Positions 1 through 9,217 of a stretch of 64,000 bases of DNA are shown piece after piece. Numbering within the stretch: position 1 is the stretch's first letter; every line of letters starts with the position of its first letter. Position numbers and translations under genes: made by a program. Source of the DNA: Halobacteriales archaeon QH_7_66_36 (GTDB taxonomy: Archaea > Halobacteriota > Halobacteria > Halobacteriales > Haloarculaceae); assembly GCA_003021175.1 (NCBI GenBank), contig PXQV01000001.1, positions 1,869-65,868 of the forward strand, given 5' to 3'. Under the pieces are notes generated by a model. The model ran no database searches. It worked only from the letters and a program-made list of their open reading frames with translations, and was not told the origin of the DNA.

Positions 1-471
1 ATCACGCTACAACTCATCCAGCAGGGGTATCTGAGCGATCCCTACCTCTACCCGAGCGCGTACTTTAACGAGCACAAAATCGAGTACGTCAAGCTACTGC
101 GGGCGGTGAGCGAAGACGGTGCCTGGGAGCAGTGGCTTCACTTCTTCGTTGACGGTCTCCGCCAGCAGGCCGCTGACGCGGTGGCGAGGACCGACGAACT
201 TCGCGGATTGCGCCAGGAGTATGAAGTGCGGTACGGCCACGAGAAGACTGCGACCGACCGCCTCGCAATGCGCCTCTTCCAGTATCCCTATGTGACGACC
301 GACGATGTGGAGGAACTGCTCGACGTGTCCCATCAGACGGCCCGGAACGCGATTACGGAGCTGGAAAAAGAGAGTGTGCTTCAGGAGACAACGGGTAAGG
401 AACGCTATCAAGAGTTCAAAGCGGTGGACATCTTCGACACCCTGACGCGGTCGTTCGAGAGCGAGACGTAA
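1..471 (+). CDS. C-terminal part of a Fic/DOC-like protein with winged-helix tail (5' end outside window)
   Basis: Frame 1 is open from base 1 (ITLQLIQQGYLSDPYLYPSAYFNEHKIEYVKLLRAVSEDGAWEQWLHFFVDGL...), typical of the C-terminal region of Fic family proteins, followed by a wHTH-like DVEELLDVSHQTARNAITELEK. Confidence 0.75.
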   Translation: MTLQLIQQGYLSDPYLYPSAYFNEHKIEYVKLLRAVSEDGAWEQWLHFFVDGLRQQAADAVARTDELRGLRQEYEVRYGHEKTATDRLAMRLFQYPYVTTDDVEELLDVSHQTARNAITELEKESVLQETTGKERYQEFKAVDIFDTLTRSFESET

Positions 472-752
472 GCGGCGGATTTGAGTTAGCGCAGAGTGGA
501 GTAGCCTGCTGGTATATATAACCAATAGATTGAGAGGAGTTTAACCCAAATTTATCCCCAGATTATTTCAGTTAGATTGTTCATCGGTTGACTGATTCAA
601 TCGAGTGAGTGGCACTGTCTGGTTGAGGGAATTTGAGAAGTGAGCACACCTACCTACCGGCGTATTCACTATAGGAATAAATGAAACCAACCCGTTGAGA
701 GCGTTCGATGACACCCTCTACAGACAGATAACGAAAATCAGCAGTGTGGGCG

Positions 753-1679
753 TTAGACAACCAGTTCGTCCAGCGCGTCGCGGTGGGTCCGCACGGTGAC
801 CACCGAGACGTTCGCAACGCCAGCAACGTCCGATTGGGTGAGCCACCGCCCGTCTTCGCGTCCGGCCTTGTACAGACAGGCTGCGGCGAACCCGGATGGC
901 CGAACCCCCGTGGTTGCCCCGGTCGATTCGGATGCTTCCGCCAACTGCCGAGCCCGCTGCCGGATTTGATCGGAGACGTCGAGTTTCGATGCCAACCGCG
1001 GAACGAACGCACTCGGCGTCACGGGCTGGGCTGGCAGGCCAAGTTCCGTATTCAGCGTCGTGTACGCGTTTGTGACTCGCGACTGCTCGACGCGCGACGA
1101 CTCAGTGATGTCGTCGAGTGTTCGTGGTCGCCCGTCACACCGACACGCGCCGTAGACACTCGCGGCGGCCATCGCCTCGATCGACCGGCCATGTAGGAGG
1201 TTTTCGTTCTGAGCACTGCGGAATAGCTGGCAGGCCTGGTCACGGATCGTCTCGGATAGTTCGAGCGCACTACTGATCCGGCGGACTTCACTAAGCCCGT
1301 GTGCAAGGTTGCGTTCGGCTTTCGACTGAAACCGCCCACGGGTCTGTTCACGGCGCATCCGGAACAGCCGGCGTCGCTTCTGTCCTGAGAGTTCGTTCCC
1401 GTTCGCATCGGTCCCGCGGCCGATCTCCGTCGACAACCCCCGGTCGTGCCGTGCCGCCGTCAACAGAGCGCCCGTGCGCTCCCGTTCGTCGGCGTCGAAC
1501 CCTCGCCACTCCGGCCCGTGGTCGATCCGTTGCTCGTCGATGACGAGTCCACAGTCTTCGCAGACGGTTTCGACTGTGTTGGTGGTGACCCGGCCGTCGC
1601 ACTCGGGACACTGATTCGCGCTGGAGTCAGTCTGTACGTCTTCGTCGAACGTCGCTTCGTAGATATCTCTGGTTGCCAT
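753..1679 (-). CDS. Transcription initiation factor IIB (TFB) family protein
   Basis: N-terminal zinc ribbon CPECDGRVTTNTVETVCEDCGLV, DHGPEWR motif, two cyclin-like repeats. Confidence 0.92.
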   Translation of the reverse strand: MATRDIYEATFDEDVQTDSSANQCPECDGRVTTNTVETVCEDCGLVIDEQRIDHGPEWRGFDADERERTGALLTAARHDRGLSTEIGRGTDANGNELSGQKRRRLFRMRREQTRGRFQSKAERNLAHGLSEVRRISSALELSETIRDQACQLFRSAQNENLLHGRSIEAMAAASVYGACRCDGRPRTLDDITESSRVEQSRVTNAYTTLNTELGLPAQPVTPSAFVPRLASKLDVSDQIRQRARQLAEASESTGATTGVRPSGFAAACLYKAGREDGRWLTQSDVAGVANVSVVTVRTHRDALDELVV

Positions 1680-1904
1680 GGATACGCACGAGGGGACTCA
1701 CGTGGATCGCGTCTCTTGGAGTGCCCCTCACCCATCACGGGGCACATACACACCACACGATCCGGCGCTGCCACCGATGGGCTGTGGTGGCGAAATCCCG
1801 GCAGCGCAACGGCGCGCAGCGCCGTGAGCAGCCCGGACCGTGGAGGTGGTGGGCGGTGGCGGTGACCGCGTACACACCAGCAAAAAAAAGGGTGCGACGA
1901 CCGG

Positions 1905-2801
1905 CTACTCCCACCACCGACCGCGCTCGGGGAAATGAATCGTCGTCCACCCGGTAACGGCCAGTGAGACGCGTCCCTCGTACCAGTTCCGGGCCGCCTT
2001 GTGAATACGCACTTGCTCGCCCTCCTCAATCCACGGCGCATCCGATTTCTCCCAGATCGTTACCTTCGTTTTCCCACTGTCGTCCGCGATCAGCCCGACT
2101 TGAGCGATGGCTGGCGAGTCCGCATCCCAGAGCACCTCGACTCGCCCCTCGATGCTCACCTCTTTGCGATTGACGTCCTCGACCTTCCCAATGGGAATCA
2201 CCGTCTCAGGTGCCGTCTGCAACTTCTCGAACACCCCGACGACTGCACTCGTCAGGTCTTTTCCACCGACTACGGCTTCACCCAGCCGCCGGCCAATCGC
2301 TGCTCGCGACCAGCCATCCAGCTTTTTAGCCAGCCGCACCGATTGCGTGTTCACTGCCGCCAACTGCTCCTGGGTGAGCTCTGCACGAGGATCGTCTCGC
2401 TCCGGGTCCGCCCACGGGTCCACGCTCGCCGCCCGCTTCTGGAACTTCACACGCCGCTCAGTGCTCCGCTTCGCTGCGATATCTCGCGTCCGCTTCGCGC
2501 GTCCCTCCTGCTGACTGAGTTCCGCCTGGGCACTGATGTGCTCCAACTCGGCCTCTCGTGCCTTGATCCGTTCTTCCTGTTCGAGGGTCTTCCCGAACAT
2601 GTGATCCGGGCCTTCCTCGACCCGCGCGTCTGGGTGGTTGGAATCGATTTTCGCCTGCACTTCCATCTGCACCGTCGCCCGGAACTCTGGGGTCTCATCG
2701 ACGACTTCGAATCCCTCCTCGCCGACCGCTGCTTCGTCTGCTTTTTGGAATGCCTGTTCATCGACCGAAACCTCATTACCGAAGACGTTCTTACTCGACA
2801 T
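1905..2801 (-). CDS. OB-fold (RPA/SSB-like) DNA-binding protein, plasmid/accessory type
   Basis: C-terminal OB-fold-like segment (GKVEDVNRKEVSIEGRVEVLWDADSPAIAQVGLIADDSGKTKVTIWEKSDAPWIEEGEQVRIHKA). Confidence 0.7.
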   Translation of the reverse strand: MSSKNVFGNEVSVDEQAFQKADEAAVGEEGFEVVDETPEFRATVQMEVQAKIDSNHPDARVEEGPDHMFGKTLEQEERIKAREAELEHISAQAELSQQEGRAKRTRDIAAKRSTERRVKFQKRAASVDPWADPERDDPRAELTQEQLAAVNTQSVRLAKKLDGWSRAAIGRRLGEAVVGGKDLTSAVVGVFEKLQTAPETVIPIGKVEDVNRKEVSIEGRVEVLWDADSPAIAQVGLIADDSGKTKVTIWEKSDAPWIEEGEQVRIHKAARNWYEGRVSLAVTGWTTIHFPERGRWWE

Positions 2802-2894
2802 TGGAGTTCAGCTCCTGAAGGCGCTCACGCGCCCGATACCGCGATGCACCAACATCGCGGGTTTCCTCGACGACACCGACCGACAGACTCGTCT

Positions 2895-2948
2895 GCGCGC
2901 TCTCGCTCGCGCCCTCGCGAGCGCCCCTGGGCGCGAGCGAGAGCGCGC
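2895..2948. repeat. Perfect 20-bp inverted repeat with 14-nt loop
   Basis: GCGCGCTCTCGCTCGCGCCC (2895-2914) and its exact reverse complement GGGCGCGAGCGAGAGCGCGC (2929-2948). Confidence 0.9.
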
Positions 2949-3469
2949 CCGAGGCAAACGACCATCCAGCACCGCGCGCCGACCCGCCCGGAGCGAGCGG
3001 CCAGCGGGATATGCCCGCTCGTGTCCGGCCCGATGTGCGGGACCGTGTCCAGGGCGACTGTCGCCGAGAACGCGCGCCGCGGTGTGGCGCGCGACAGCGC
3101 AGGCGGCACAAAGCGCTGGAACGCGAAAGCCCGCAAGGGGCGCAACCGACGGGGATACCCGCTGGCGCCGAGGGCACATGCATTTTAGCCCGGAACGGGC
3201 GCGGGCGGTGCGGAGAGCGCCCGCACGCCCGGAATGGTCGGTCGCGAGCGATGCGGAGGGCGGCAGCGGCGAGCGGGGCGGGCCGTTCGGTCGTCCCCCG
3301 ACTCCGCAAGCACCGAGGGACGAGGCGCGCAGCGTGGCGCGGGATGCCGAGCGGCCGAGGGCTTTCATCGTATTGCCCACCCAACAGTCTTACTCGAAGC
3401 CAACGCGTCACGTTGCGAGATAGCGAAGTTATTTATAAATCGATTCGTGTCTCGGCAGCAGACCAGTGT

Positions 3470-4000
3470 TTAGGTGTCGACATCGTCGGGTAGGGCCGCA
3501 CTCACGCTGTCGACCGGCGCGTAGTAATTCTGCTCATCGACCCACGTCGTGAGCCACTCGTCGGCTGTTTCGACTGTCAACTCATCGCGAACGACTCCAC
3601 GAACGAGCAGTCCGATTGACCCCGTGAGTGCCACATCGTAGTCGGCGGCGAGCGTTCGAGCGGTCCCGTCGTCTGTCACGAGCGTTCCACCTGCTGTGTG
3701 TGCGGCCACGAGCGCTTCGGCCTCGCCAGGATCGAGGCGGTCCTCGATCTCCGGATAGTCCTGCTGAAGCTGCTCTGGTGCGGTCTCAACAACGCCGATA
3801 TCTCCGCTCTCAAGAACGGCACGTGCGTGGTTCAGATACGCGTATCCTGCCTCACGCCCATCCTCTAATTCCGTCCGGACAGCGGGGACGGTCTGGAGAT
3901 CCTCAAGTGTAGTGGCGAGCCACGTCACGGAGTCGGTGCTCGCGAAGTTACTGAGTACTGTCGCGTCAAGGACAATCGGCCGGACGAGCGGCTCGCTCAT
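3470..4000 (-). CDS. PIN-like nucleic-acid-binding protein (putative toxin)
   Basis: VLDATVLSNFA start, DPGEAEALVAAH, LVTDDGTAR motifs; overlaps an upstream UPF0175-like small gene. Confidence 0.8.
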   Translation of the reverse strand: MSEPLVRPIVLDATVLSNFASTDSVTWLATTLEDLQTVPAVRTELEDGREAGYAYLNHARAVLESGDIGVVETAPEQLQQDYPEIEDRLDPGEAEALVAAHTAGGTLVTDDGTARTLAADYDVALTGSIGLLVRGVVRDELTVETADEWLTTWVDEQNYYAPVDSVSAALPDDVDT

Positions 4001-4227
4001 TCGAGGTCGAGCGCCACGTCGACCTCGTCTTCGAGCTCGTCCATGGACTGGGGCCCAAGCCGAAGCTTAACGCCGGCTTCCTGGAGGATCTCCTCCATCT
4101 CCCAGCGAGTGACACCGGTGCGCTCGGCGGCCTTGCCGAGCGAAATCTCGCCGAGGACGTAGAGCCCGATCGTGGTCGCGAGCTCTTCTTTATCCTCGAC
4201 GGCGCCACCCCGACGATCAGTAGCCAT
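3997..4227 (-). CDS. UPF0175-like antitoxin
   Basis: 76 aa, YVLGEISLGKAAERTGVTRWEMEEILQEAGV resembles UPF0175; overlaps the downstream PIN gene. Confidence 0.75.
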   Translation of the reverse strand: MATDRRGGAVEDKEELATTIGLYVLGEISLGKAAERTGVTRWEMEEILQEAGVKLRLGPQSMDELEDEVDVALDLE

Positions 4228-4622
4228 GGAATCTAGTTGAACGAACGCGTGGAAGACTCATTAATGTGTCTCCAGTTGGTGGCCGAGCTAACGGACGGCA
4301 CGGTGCCCATGAACGGTGAGGGCTTTCAGGTGGGAATTGGACAGTCACTCCTCGTTCGGGTCTGGTTCAACGTGGATTCGTTCGCGATCGAGCAGCGAAT
4401 CTTCTGTATTTGTAAGTGGGGGTTTGCCGAGTTGGTCAGGATCGATACGGCCACCGCTCAAGCGGAGACGATCCATCGTTGGGTTCACTGTAACTCGTCA
4501 TGACGATACACTCTAGACACTATTGCCACGTAGGCGGGTGCGTATGAAAACGCTCTGGTCCAGTGCGTGTCGCCGTCGCTCGTCGCCAGCGTAGTCCATC
4601 CACTATCTCGTCCACGAGTCCC

Positions 4623-4946
4623 TTACGCAACGAGATGCGGCTCGAGGTCGCGCGTCCAGTACGTTGCGGGCCCGCCGGGGCTACATCGCGCACACAGCTG
4701 CAACGGTCCCTCGAGGTGGCCGAGTTCGACGCGGAACCGAGTGAGTGCCGCGAGGGCGTCGACGACGAGTTCACAGCCGTCGCAGGCGTAGTGATCGCGC
4801 TCCTCGGGATCGGGCTGTTCCTGGAGCGCACAGTCGACGCAGATCGGGTGCGTTACCCGTTCGTCTTTCCCCCACGTATGCGCCTCGCCCATCTCGGAGC
4901 CGGGTGGTGCATCGCGGAACGCACACCCGGATAGCGTCTGTTGCAT
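4623..4946 (-). CDS. Small cysteine-rich (zinc-finger-like) hypothetical protein
   Basis: CVDCALQEQ...YACDGCELVVDAL...LQLCARC; overlaps the 4946-5230 gene. Confidence 0.6.
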   Translation of the reverse strand: MQQTLSGCAFRDAPPGSEMGEAHTWGKDERVTHPICVDCALQEQPDPEERDHYACDGCELVVDALAALTRFRVELGHLEGPLQLCARCSPGGPATYWTRDLEPHLVA

Positions 4947-5230
4947 CAGTCGTCCTCCGCATCTCTGGCAGCCTGCCAGCCGCGATGAAACACGGCGAGC
5001 TGAGTGATCGAGTCAAAAGCCTCGCTACTGGGCTCGTGAACGAGGACTCGCTGGTCGGCGACCGGCGTCACTACATCGTCCTCGATGAGATCATTCACGA
5101 GACGGCGGGCACGCCGCTCATCGATGTCCGCCGTCGAGACCCAGGCTGCATCCCGATCTTGTGCAACGAGTTCGGTTTCGAGCCGTTCGTAGTCGGCTGT
5201 CGTATCGTCGAGTACGTCTGAATCAGTCAT
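4946..5230 (-). CDS. Hypothetical protein, 94 aa
   Basis: Intact ORF; N-terminus is duplicated, in degraded form, at 7460-7580. Confidence 0.6.
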   Translation of the reverse strand: MTDSDVLDDTTADYERLETELVAQDRDAAWVSTADIDERRARRLVNDLIEDDVVTPVADQRVLVHEPSSEAFDSITQLAVFHRGWQAARDAEDD

Positions 5231-5426
5231 GGGAACTCACGCGAGGCACAGTTATGAGCGCGCCTCGCGCCTCCCGGCGCCGATAGACATCGACAGATTG
5301 GAATCCAGAAGCGATCCCGACAGACTCCAATTTGTCCGTCGTCCCTCGATGGTAGCCCCACAACGCGGTTTGCTCCAGCGCAGAGGGGATGATATATTGT
5401 GCCGGCCGCAGAAAGAGCGGCTATCG

Positions 5427-7145
5427 ATGGAGATCCAGTTCCAGCACGCGAATCCACATTCCGGGCGCGAATCCGTCGTCCTGCGGATCGATGGGTTGCT
5501 TGCCGACCAGACGGTCTGCGTGCTCGTCGATGCTGGCCAGAACGTCTCGACGGACGATCTCCTCGACGAGGACGCCGACGAGTATCTCGCCGCGATCTGT
5601 CTCACCCACGCCCACCTCGACCATTATCAGTCACTCGGCGACGCTCTCGCCCATGGCGCACCCGTGTACGCAGCCACCGATGCGGCGACCATGCTTGAGG
5701 ACGTCTTTGCCGCCGGGGCGGACCACTACGACCTCTCGAATACGGATCGCGTGCTCGATCAGTTGAAACCGATTGGGGAGTGGACCCAGATCGTGTCCGG
5801 GCTCCGCGTCCATCCGGTGCCGGCCGGCCACACGCCGGGTGCCGCGGGCTTCCTCTTCGAGGTCACTGCCGACGACGAGCGCCGAACGATCCTCGTCACC
5901 GGTGATTTCACGACCCGACGTGCAGCTGGCTATCCCGGCTTCGATAACGACCTCCCCGTGGACGTCGACGTCCTCGTGCTGACCGCTGCGACGAGCGAGG
6001 CCTTCGAGGCGACGCTCACCGACGCTGTCGGGACGATCTGTGAACGCGTCTGGGCTGGCTCGTCCGTCCTCGTGACTGCCAGTGGCCTGACTGGACTCCA
6101 ATTGGCATACCTCCTCGGGCATCTCGCCGACCAGTGGGACGAGCGCCTGCCAATCACGCTCGCTGGCCACGCAGCGAAGCTCTACGACCGACTCGAGTAC
6201 AGCGTCCCGAACGTCGAGACGACCGCCGAGTTTGCTGACCCGACAGCGGTGCTGGCGACGGATGGTGTGACCATCGCAGGACCGGAGGTGCCGATCGACG
6301 GGAGCGCCGAACGACTCTTCGAGACGATTACTGACGATCCCGGCGCGACGCTCGTCCAGCTCATCAACGGCGGGAGTTCCCCGGTGACGAGCGCGGCGTG
6401 TACGACCCACGATTTCTCGCTCAGCAACCACCCGACGCCACAGACGGTCGACAACGTCGTCGAGGCGCTCTCGCCGGTCCACGTCATCATCACGCATCAG
6501 CAGGGTGCCGCGGCGAACCAGTACAAGGACAAGTACGACAGTTTCGTCTGGGCGACCGACGACACGGACTGCTACACGCTCCTGGATGAGTCGGGATGGA
6601 CGCCGCCGCCGTGGGTGACGCACTCGACGAAACGCCGGGTGCAGTCAGGAACCACTACGATGAACGGGATGCTCGGCGACGCAATTGCAGACGAGGAGAT
6701 TCCGCTGCCGTCGGTGACGCGGCTCGAGGATGTCGATCTCGACACGGAAGGGCTCGACCTAGCGGGGCTTCGCGACCGGCTCTCGGTGGAGTCACGGGAG
6801 CAGACGCACCAGGAGACAGCTCCCGCCCAACAGAACGCCGATAGACAGGTCGACGCTACGGGCCCAGCGAGAACTGACAGGTCGACGACCGACTGGACGC
6901 CGACAGACAGTGACCCGGACATCGAGACAGCCCTCGCAGGAATCGATGCTCGTCTCGACCATATCGAATCGGCCGTCACCGACCGCGGTGTCGACGCCCG
7001 GGTCGTCGATACGGGCGACGGCACGCTCCTGCTCCGCCTCGAAGACCCTCCAGACGATCTCGAACACGGACAGCGTCTGCGTGTTGTGCTCCCGAGCAGA
7101 CGGGGTTCGGATGTCAGTGACGATCACGCTGAACAAGATTCATAG
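5427..7145 (+). CDS. MBL-fold metallo-hydrolase, beta-CASP/RNase J-like
   Basis: HAHLDHY metal-binding motif, PAGHTPGAAGF, VTGDF motifs; start placed at MEIQFQHAN rather than the first ATG of the ORF. Confidence 0.85.
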   Translation: MEIQFQHANPHSGRESVVLRIDGLLADQTVCVLVDAGQNVSTDDLLDEDADEYLAAICLTHAHLDHYQSLGDALAHGAPVYAATDAATMLEDVFAAGADHYDLSNTDRVLDQLKPIGEWTQIVSGLRVHPVPAGHTPGAAGFLFEVTADDERRTILVTGDFTTRRAAGYPGFDNDLPVDVDVLVLTAATSEAFEATLTDAVGTICERVWAGSSVLVTASGLTGLQLAYLLGHLADQWDERLPITLAGHAAKLYDRLEYSVPNVETTAEFADPTAVLATDGVTIAGPEVPIDGSAERLFETITDDPGATLVQLINGGSSPVTSAACTTHDFSLSNHPTPQTVDNVVEALSPVHVIITHQQGAAANQYKDKYDSFVWATDDTDCYTLLDESGWTPPPWVTHSTKRRVQSGTTTMNGMLGDAIADEEIPLPSVTRLEDVDLDTEGLDLAGLRDRLSVESREQTHQETAPAQQNADRQVDATGPARTDRSTTDWTPTDSDPDIETALAGIDARLDHIESAVTDRGVDARVVDTGDGTLLLRLEDPPDDLEHGQRLRVVLPSRRGSDVSDDHAEQDS

Positions 7146-7232
7146 TTGCCGTTCTCGGGGCCCATTGAGAGAGTGGCTGTTGATCGACGAATCACCCGAA
7201 TCCCTAACCTCTGGCCATCGTATATTGAACTA

Positions 7233-7451
7233 ATGCGGGATTCGGGCACACCGATCAACGCCAGTGAAGAAACCGCGCTCGACCATCTCGAGCAGTACGT
7301 CGACGCGCTACCGGATGACGAGGACCCCGTGGCCCACCTCATGGACCTGGGGAGCGAACGGACCGACGCGCGAGCACACGTCGAGCAACTGCTATCGAAG
7401 GGATATCTCTACGAAGTCGACGACGAACTGCGGATCCCGCCACGACCCTGA
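7233..7451 (+). CDS. Hypothetical protein, 72 aa
   Basis: MRDSGTPINASEETALDHLEQYVDALPDDEDPVAHLMDLGSERTDARAHVEQLL...; acidic haloarchaeal composition. Confidence 0.5.
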   Translation: MRDSGTPINASEETALDHLEQYVDALPDDEDPVAHLMDLGSERTDARAHVEQLLSKGYLYEVDDELRIPPRP

Positions 7452-7459
7452 CGAGCGGA

Positions 7460-7580
7460 GATGTCCGTCGTCGAGACCAGGGCCGATCCCGGTCTTGTAC
7501 AATGAGTTCGGTTTCGAGCTGTTCGTACTCGTCTGCCGTGTCGTCGATGATAGCGGGTTCAGTCATGGAAGTTCACGCTC
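7460..7580 (-). pseudogene. Degraded partial copy of the 4946-5230 gene (5' end only)
   Basis: MTEPAIIDDTADEYEQLETELIVQDRD matches MTDSDVLDDTTADYERLETELVAQDRD; nucleotide homology 5123-5242 vs 7460-7580 with a 1-nt length difference. Confidence 0.75.
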
Positions 7581-7611
7581 TGGACGCGCGTCGAGCTCGC
7601 CTCACGCCGTC

Positions 7612-7718
7612 CGGCGTTAACGAGACGCCTGCGTCTCGTTCGCATCTTGGAAATCTCCGATTTCCAATGGTCGGCGAATCGGCGATTCGCCTCGACACCA
7701 GAACGCGACGCGTTCTGG
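7612..7718. repeat. Hairpin array A (four tandem short hairpins)
   Basis: AACGAGACGC-CT-GCGTCTCGTT (7619-7640); TTGGAAATC-TCC-GATTTCCAA (7647-7667); GGCGAATC-GGC-GATTCGCC (7673-7691); CCAGAACGC-GAC-GCGTTCTGG (7698-7718). Confidence 0.9.
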
Positions 7719-7857
7719 GGACGCAGACAAACTCACTGGTTGGAGAGAGCCGACCGGCAGGTGACCGACTCGGACTCTCCACGACTAACCAACAATTGCC
7801 GGACTCTACTGGATTTGTTGGTTAACGTTTCTCGTGTCCTGAATTCGTTCGTAGTTG

Positions 7858-8157
7858 CTACATGGGCTTCACACTGAGCGTATCGGGTTCGGTGACCGGG
7901 TCAGCGTGACTTTGGTTCGTCGCCACTGACGCTGACTGTGAGAGTCGGCGAACTAACTGTTCGCGAACATCGGCGCGAGTGATCTGAGTCTCGTCCCAGC
8001 CGAGGCGTTCATCGTACCGGCGCTCCGTGAACCGCTGCCCAGTCCCATCGGTGGCGACGTACTGATCGATTTTGGCACCCCACGCGTTCGAGGACCGGTA
8101 TTCGGCACCGATGTCGTCGTGGGTGAGCTCGACGAGGACACACTCGACGAACGCCAC
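7858..8157 (-). CDS. Hypothetical protein, 99 aa
   Basis: Uninterrupted ORF with acidic-biased composition; no family recognised. Confidence 0.4.
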   Translation of the reverse strand: MAFVECVLVELTHDDIGAEYRSSNAWGAKIDQYVATDGTGQRFTERRYDERLGWDETQITRADVREQLVRRLSQSASVATNQSHADPVTEPDTLSVKPM

Positions 8158-8340
8158 GATCGACTCGTCACGCCGATCGTTGGGGACGTCGAGTTGAAGG
8201 TCGGCCCATGGCGCTGTCGCTGTGTTGGATTCGGCTGGGCGGGGGTCAATACGACGGATTGGGTCGCGCTGTCGTTCAGAATGTATGTGTTGCTCCGGGG
8301 CAGTTCGACAACCCTGTTACCCTAATCAGGATGAAAAACG

Positions 8341-8763
8341 CTACGCCGAGCCGTCGCGGAACCGTTCAATAGGGACGTCAGAGACGTCGTCGTAATCATC
8401 GTCGCCGCCGACTATGAGCGTCGCGTCGATGTCTTCGGCAGTCGCGAGCGCGAACGAGTCCCCGAGCGCGGGATTGTACGCGAGGATGTACTCCGAGGCC
8501 TCGATCCAAACCGCATCGACGGCTCTCGTCTCGATTCCGAGATCGTCGAGCCAGTCGAGGTAGTCGTCGGCGGTGGTCCGGTCGTACTTCCGAGCCAGCG
8601 TGTACCGGATCTCGGCGAGGTTCACGCAGCTGGCATAGCCCGCCGTGTCCTCGGCGGCGACCGCGTCGAGGTACTCCTCGACTACGCCGCTTCCAGGTTC
8701 GTCATCGGCGTGTGCGATCAGCGGCTCAGCGTCGAAAACGACGCGATCGGGGACCGCCATCAC
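8341..8763 (-). CDS. PIN domain toxin (VapC-like)
   Basis: VVFDAEPLIAHA...LAEIRYTLAR...GDSFALATAEDIDATLIVGGDDDYD; overlaps an AbrB-type gene. Confidence 0.85.
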   Translation of the reverse strand: MMAVPDRVVFDAEPLIAHADDEPGSGVVEEYLDAVAAEDTAGYASCVNLAEIRYTLARKYDRTTADDYLDWLDDLGIETRAVDAVWIEASEYILAYNPALGDSFALATAEDIDATLIVGGDDDYDDVSDVPIERFRDGSA

Positions 8764-9062
8764 TCCTCTGTGGGGAAGCGCGCGTCGTGCTCGTCTCGGT
8801 CCTGCTCGCGCTTCTCGCGGAGGAGCTGGGTCGCAGGCTTGTCGGTGGTCGCCTCGCTGCGGGTGGCGAAGCCCCGCATCTCGCTCGGGGAGCGAACGTG
8901 CTCGACGATCACCTCGCCCTCCTCGGTCTCCCGGAACAGTACCTTCCCGGGAGCGTCGATCCCGAGCTTGTCGCGGAACCGCTTCGGGATGGTGGCCTGT
9001 CCGTGCTTCGTCACCGCCACGACTTCTTTTTCAGAGTCTTCCGGCTGTTCTGTCTTACTCAT
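8760..9062 (-). CDS. AbrB/SpoVT-like antitoxin (VapB-like)
   Basis: VAVTKHGQATIPKRFRDKLGIDAPGKVLFRETEEGEVIVE. Confidence 0.88.
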   Translation of the reverse strand: MSKTEQPEDSEKEVVAVTKHGQATIPKRFRDKLGIDAPGKVLFRETEEGEVIVEHVRSPSEMRGFATRSEATTDKPATQLLREKREQDRDEHDARFPTEE

Positions 9063-9217
9063 TGTTCATAATATACCGTCCGTTCATAAGTAAGTCTTTC
9101 GCACCTCCAAACACCCTGGAAGCATCGGCCTTCAGAGACGTTTGTCGTTGACGCGAACATCATCCGTTTCGGGCTCATCTCCAACCCGATGACGAGCTCT
9201 CTGTCCCGATTGCACCG

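Noticed and set aside
2001-3423. Plus-strand ORFs of 395 and 261 aa
   Set aside because: Overlap the minus-strand OB-fold gene and the GC-rich hairpin region; compositionally unlike real haloarchaeal proteins.
4237-4503. 88-aa plus ORF and a possible minus-strand alternative (TMDRLRLSGGRIDPDQLGKPPLTNTEDSLLDRERIHVEPDPNEE)
   Set aside because: Either could be a remnant, but neither has a recognisable family or clear start; left unannotated.
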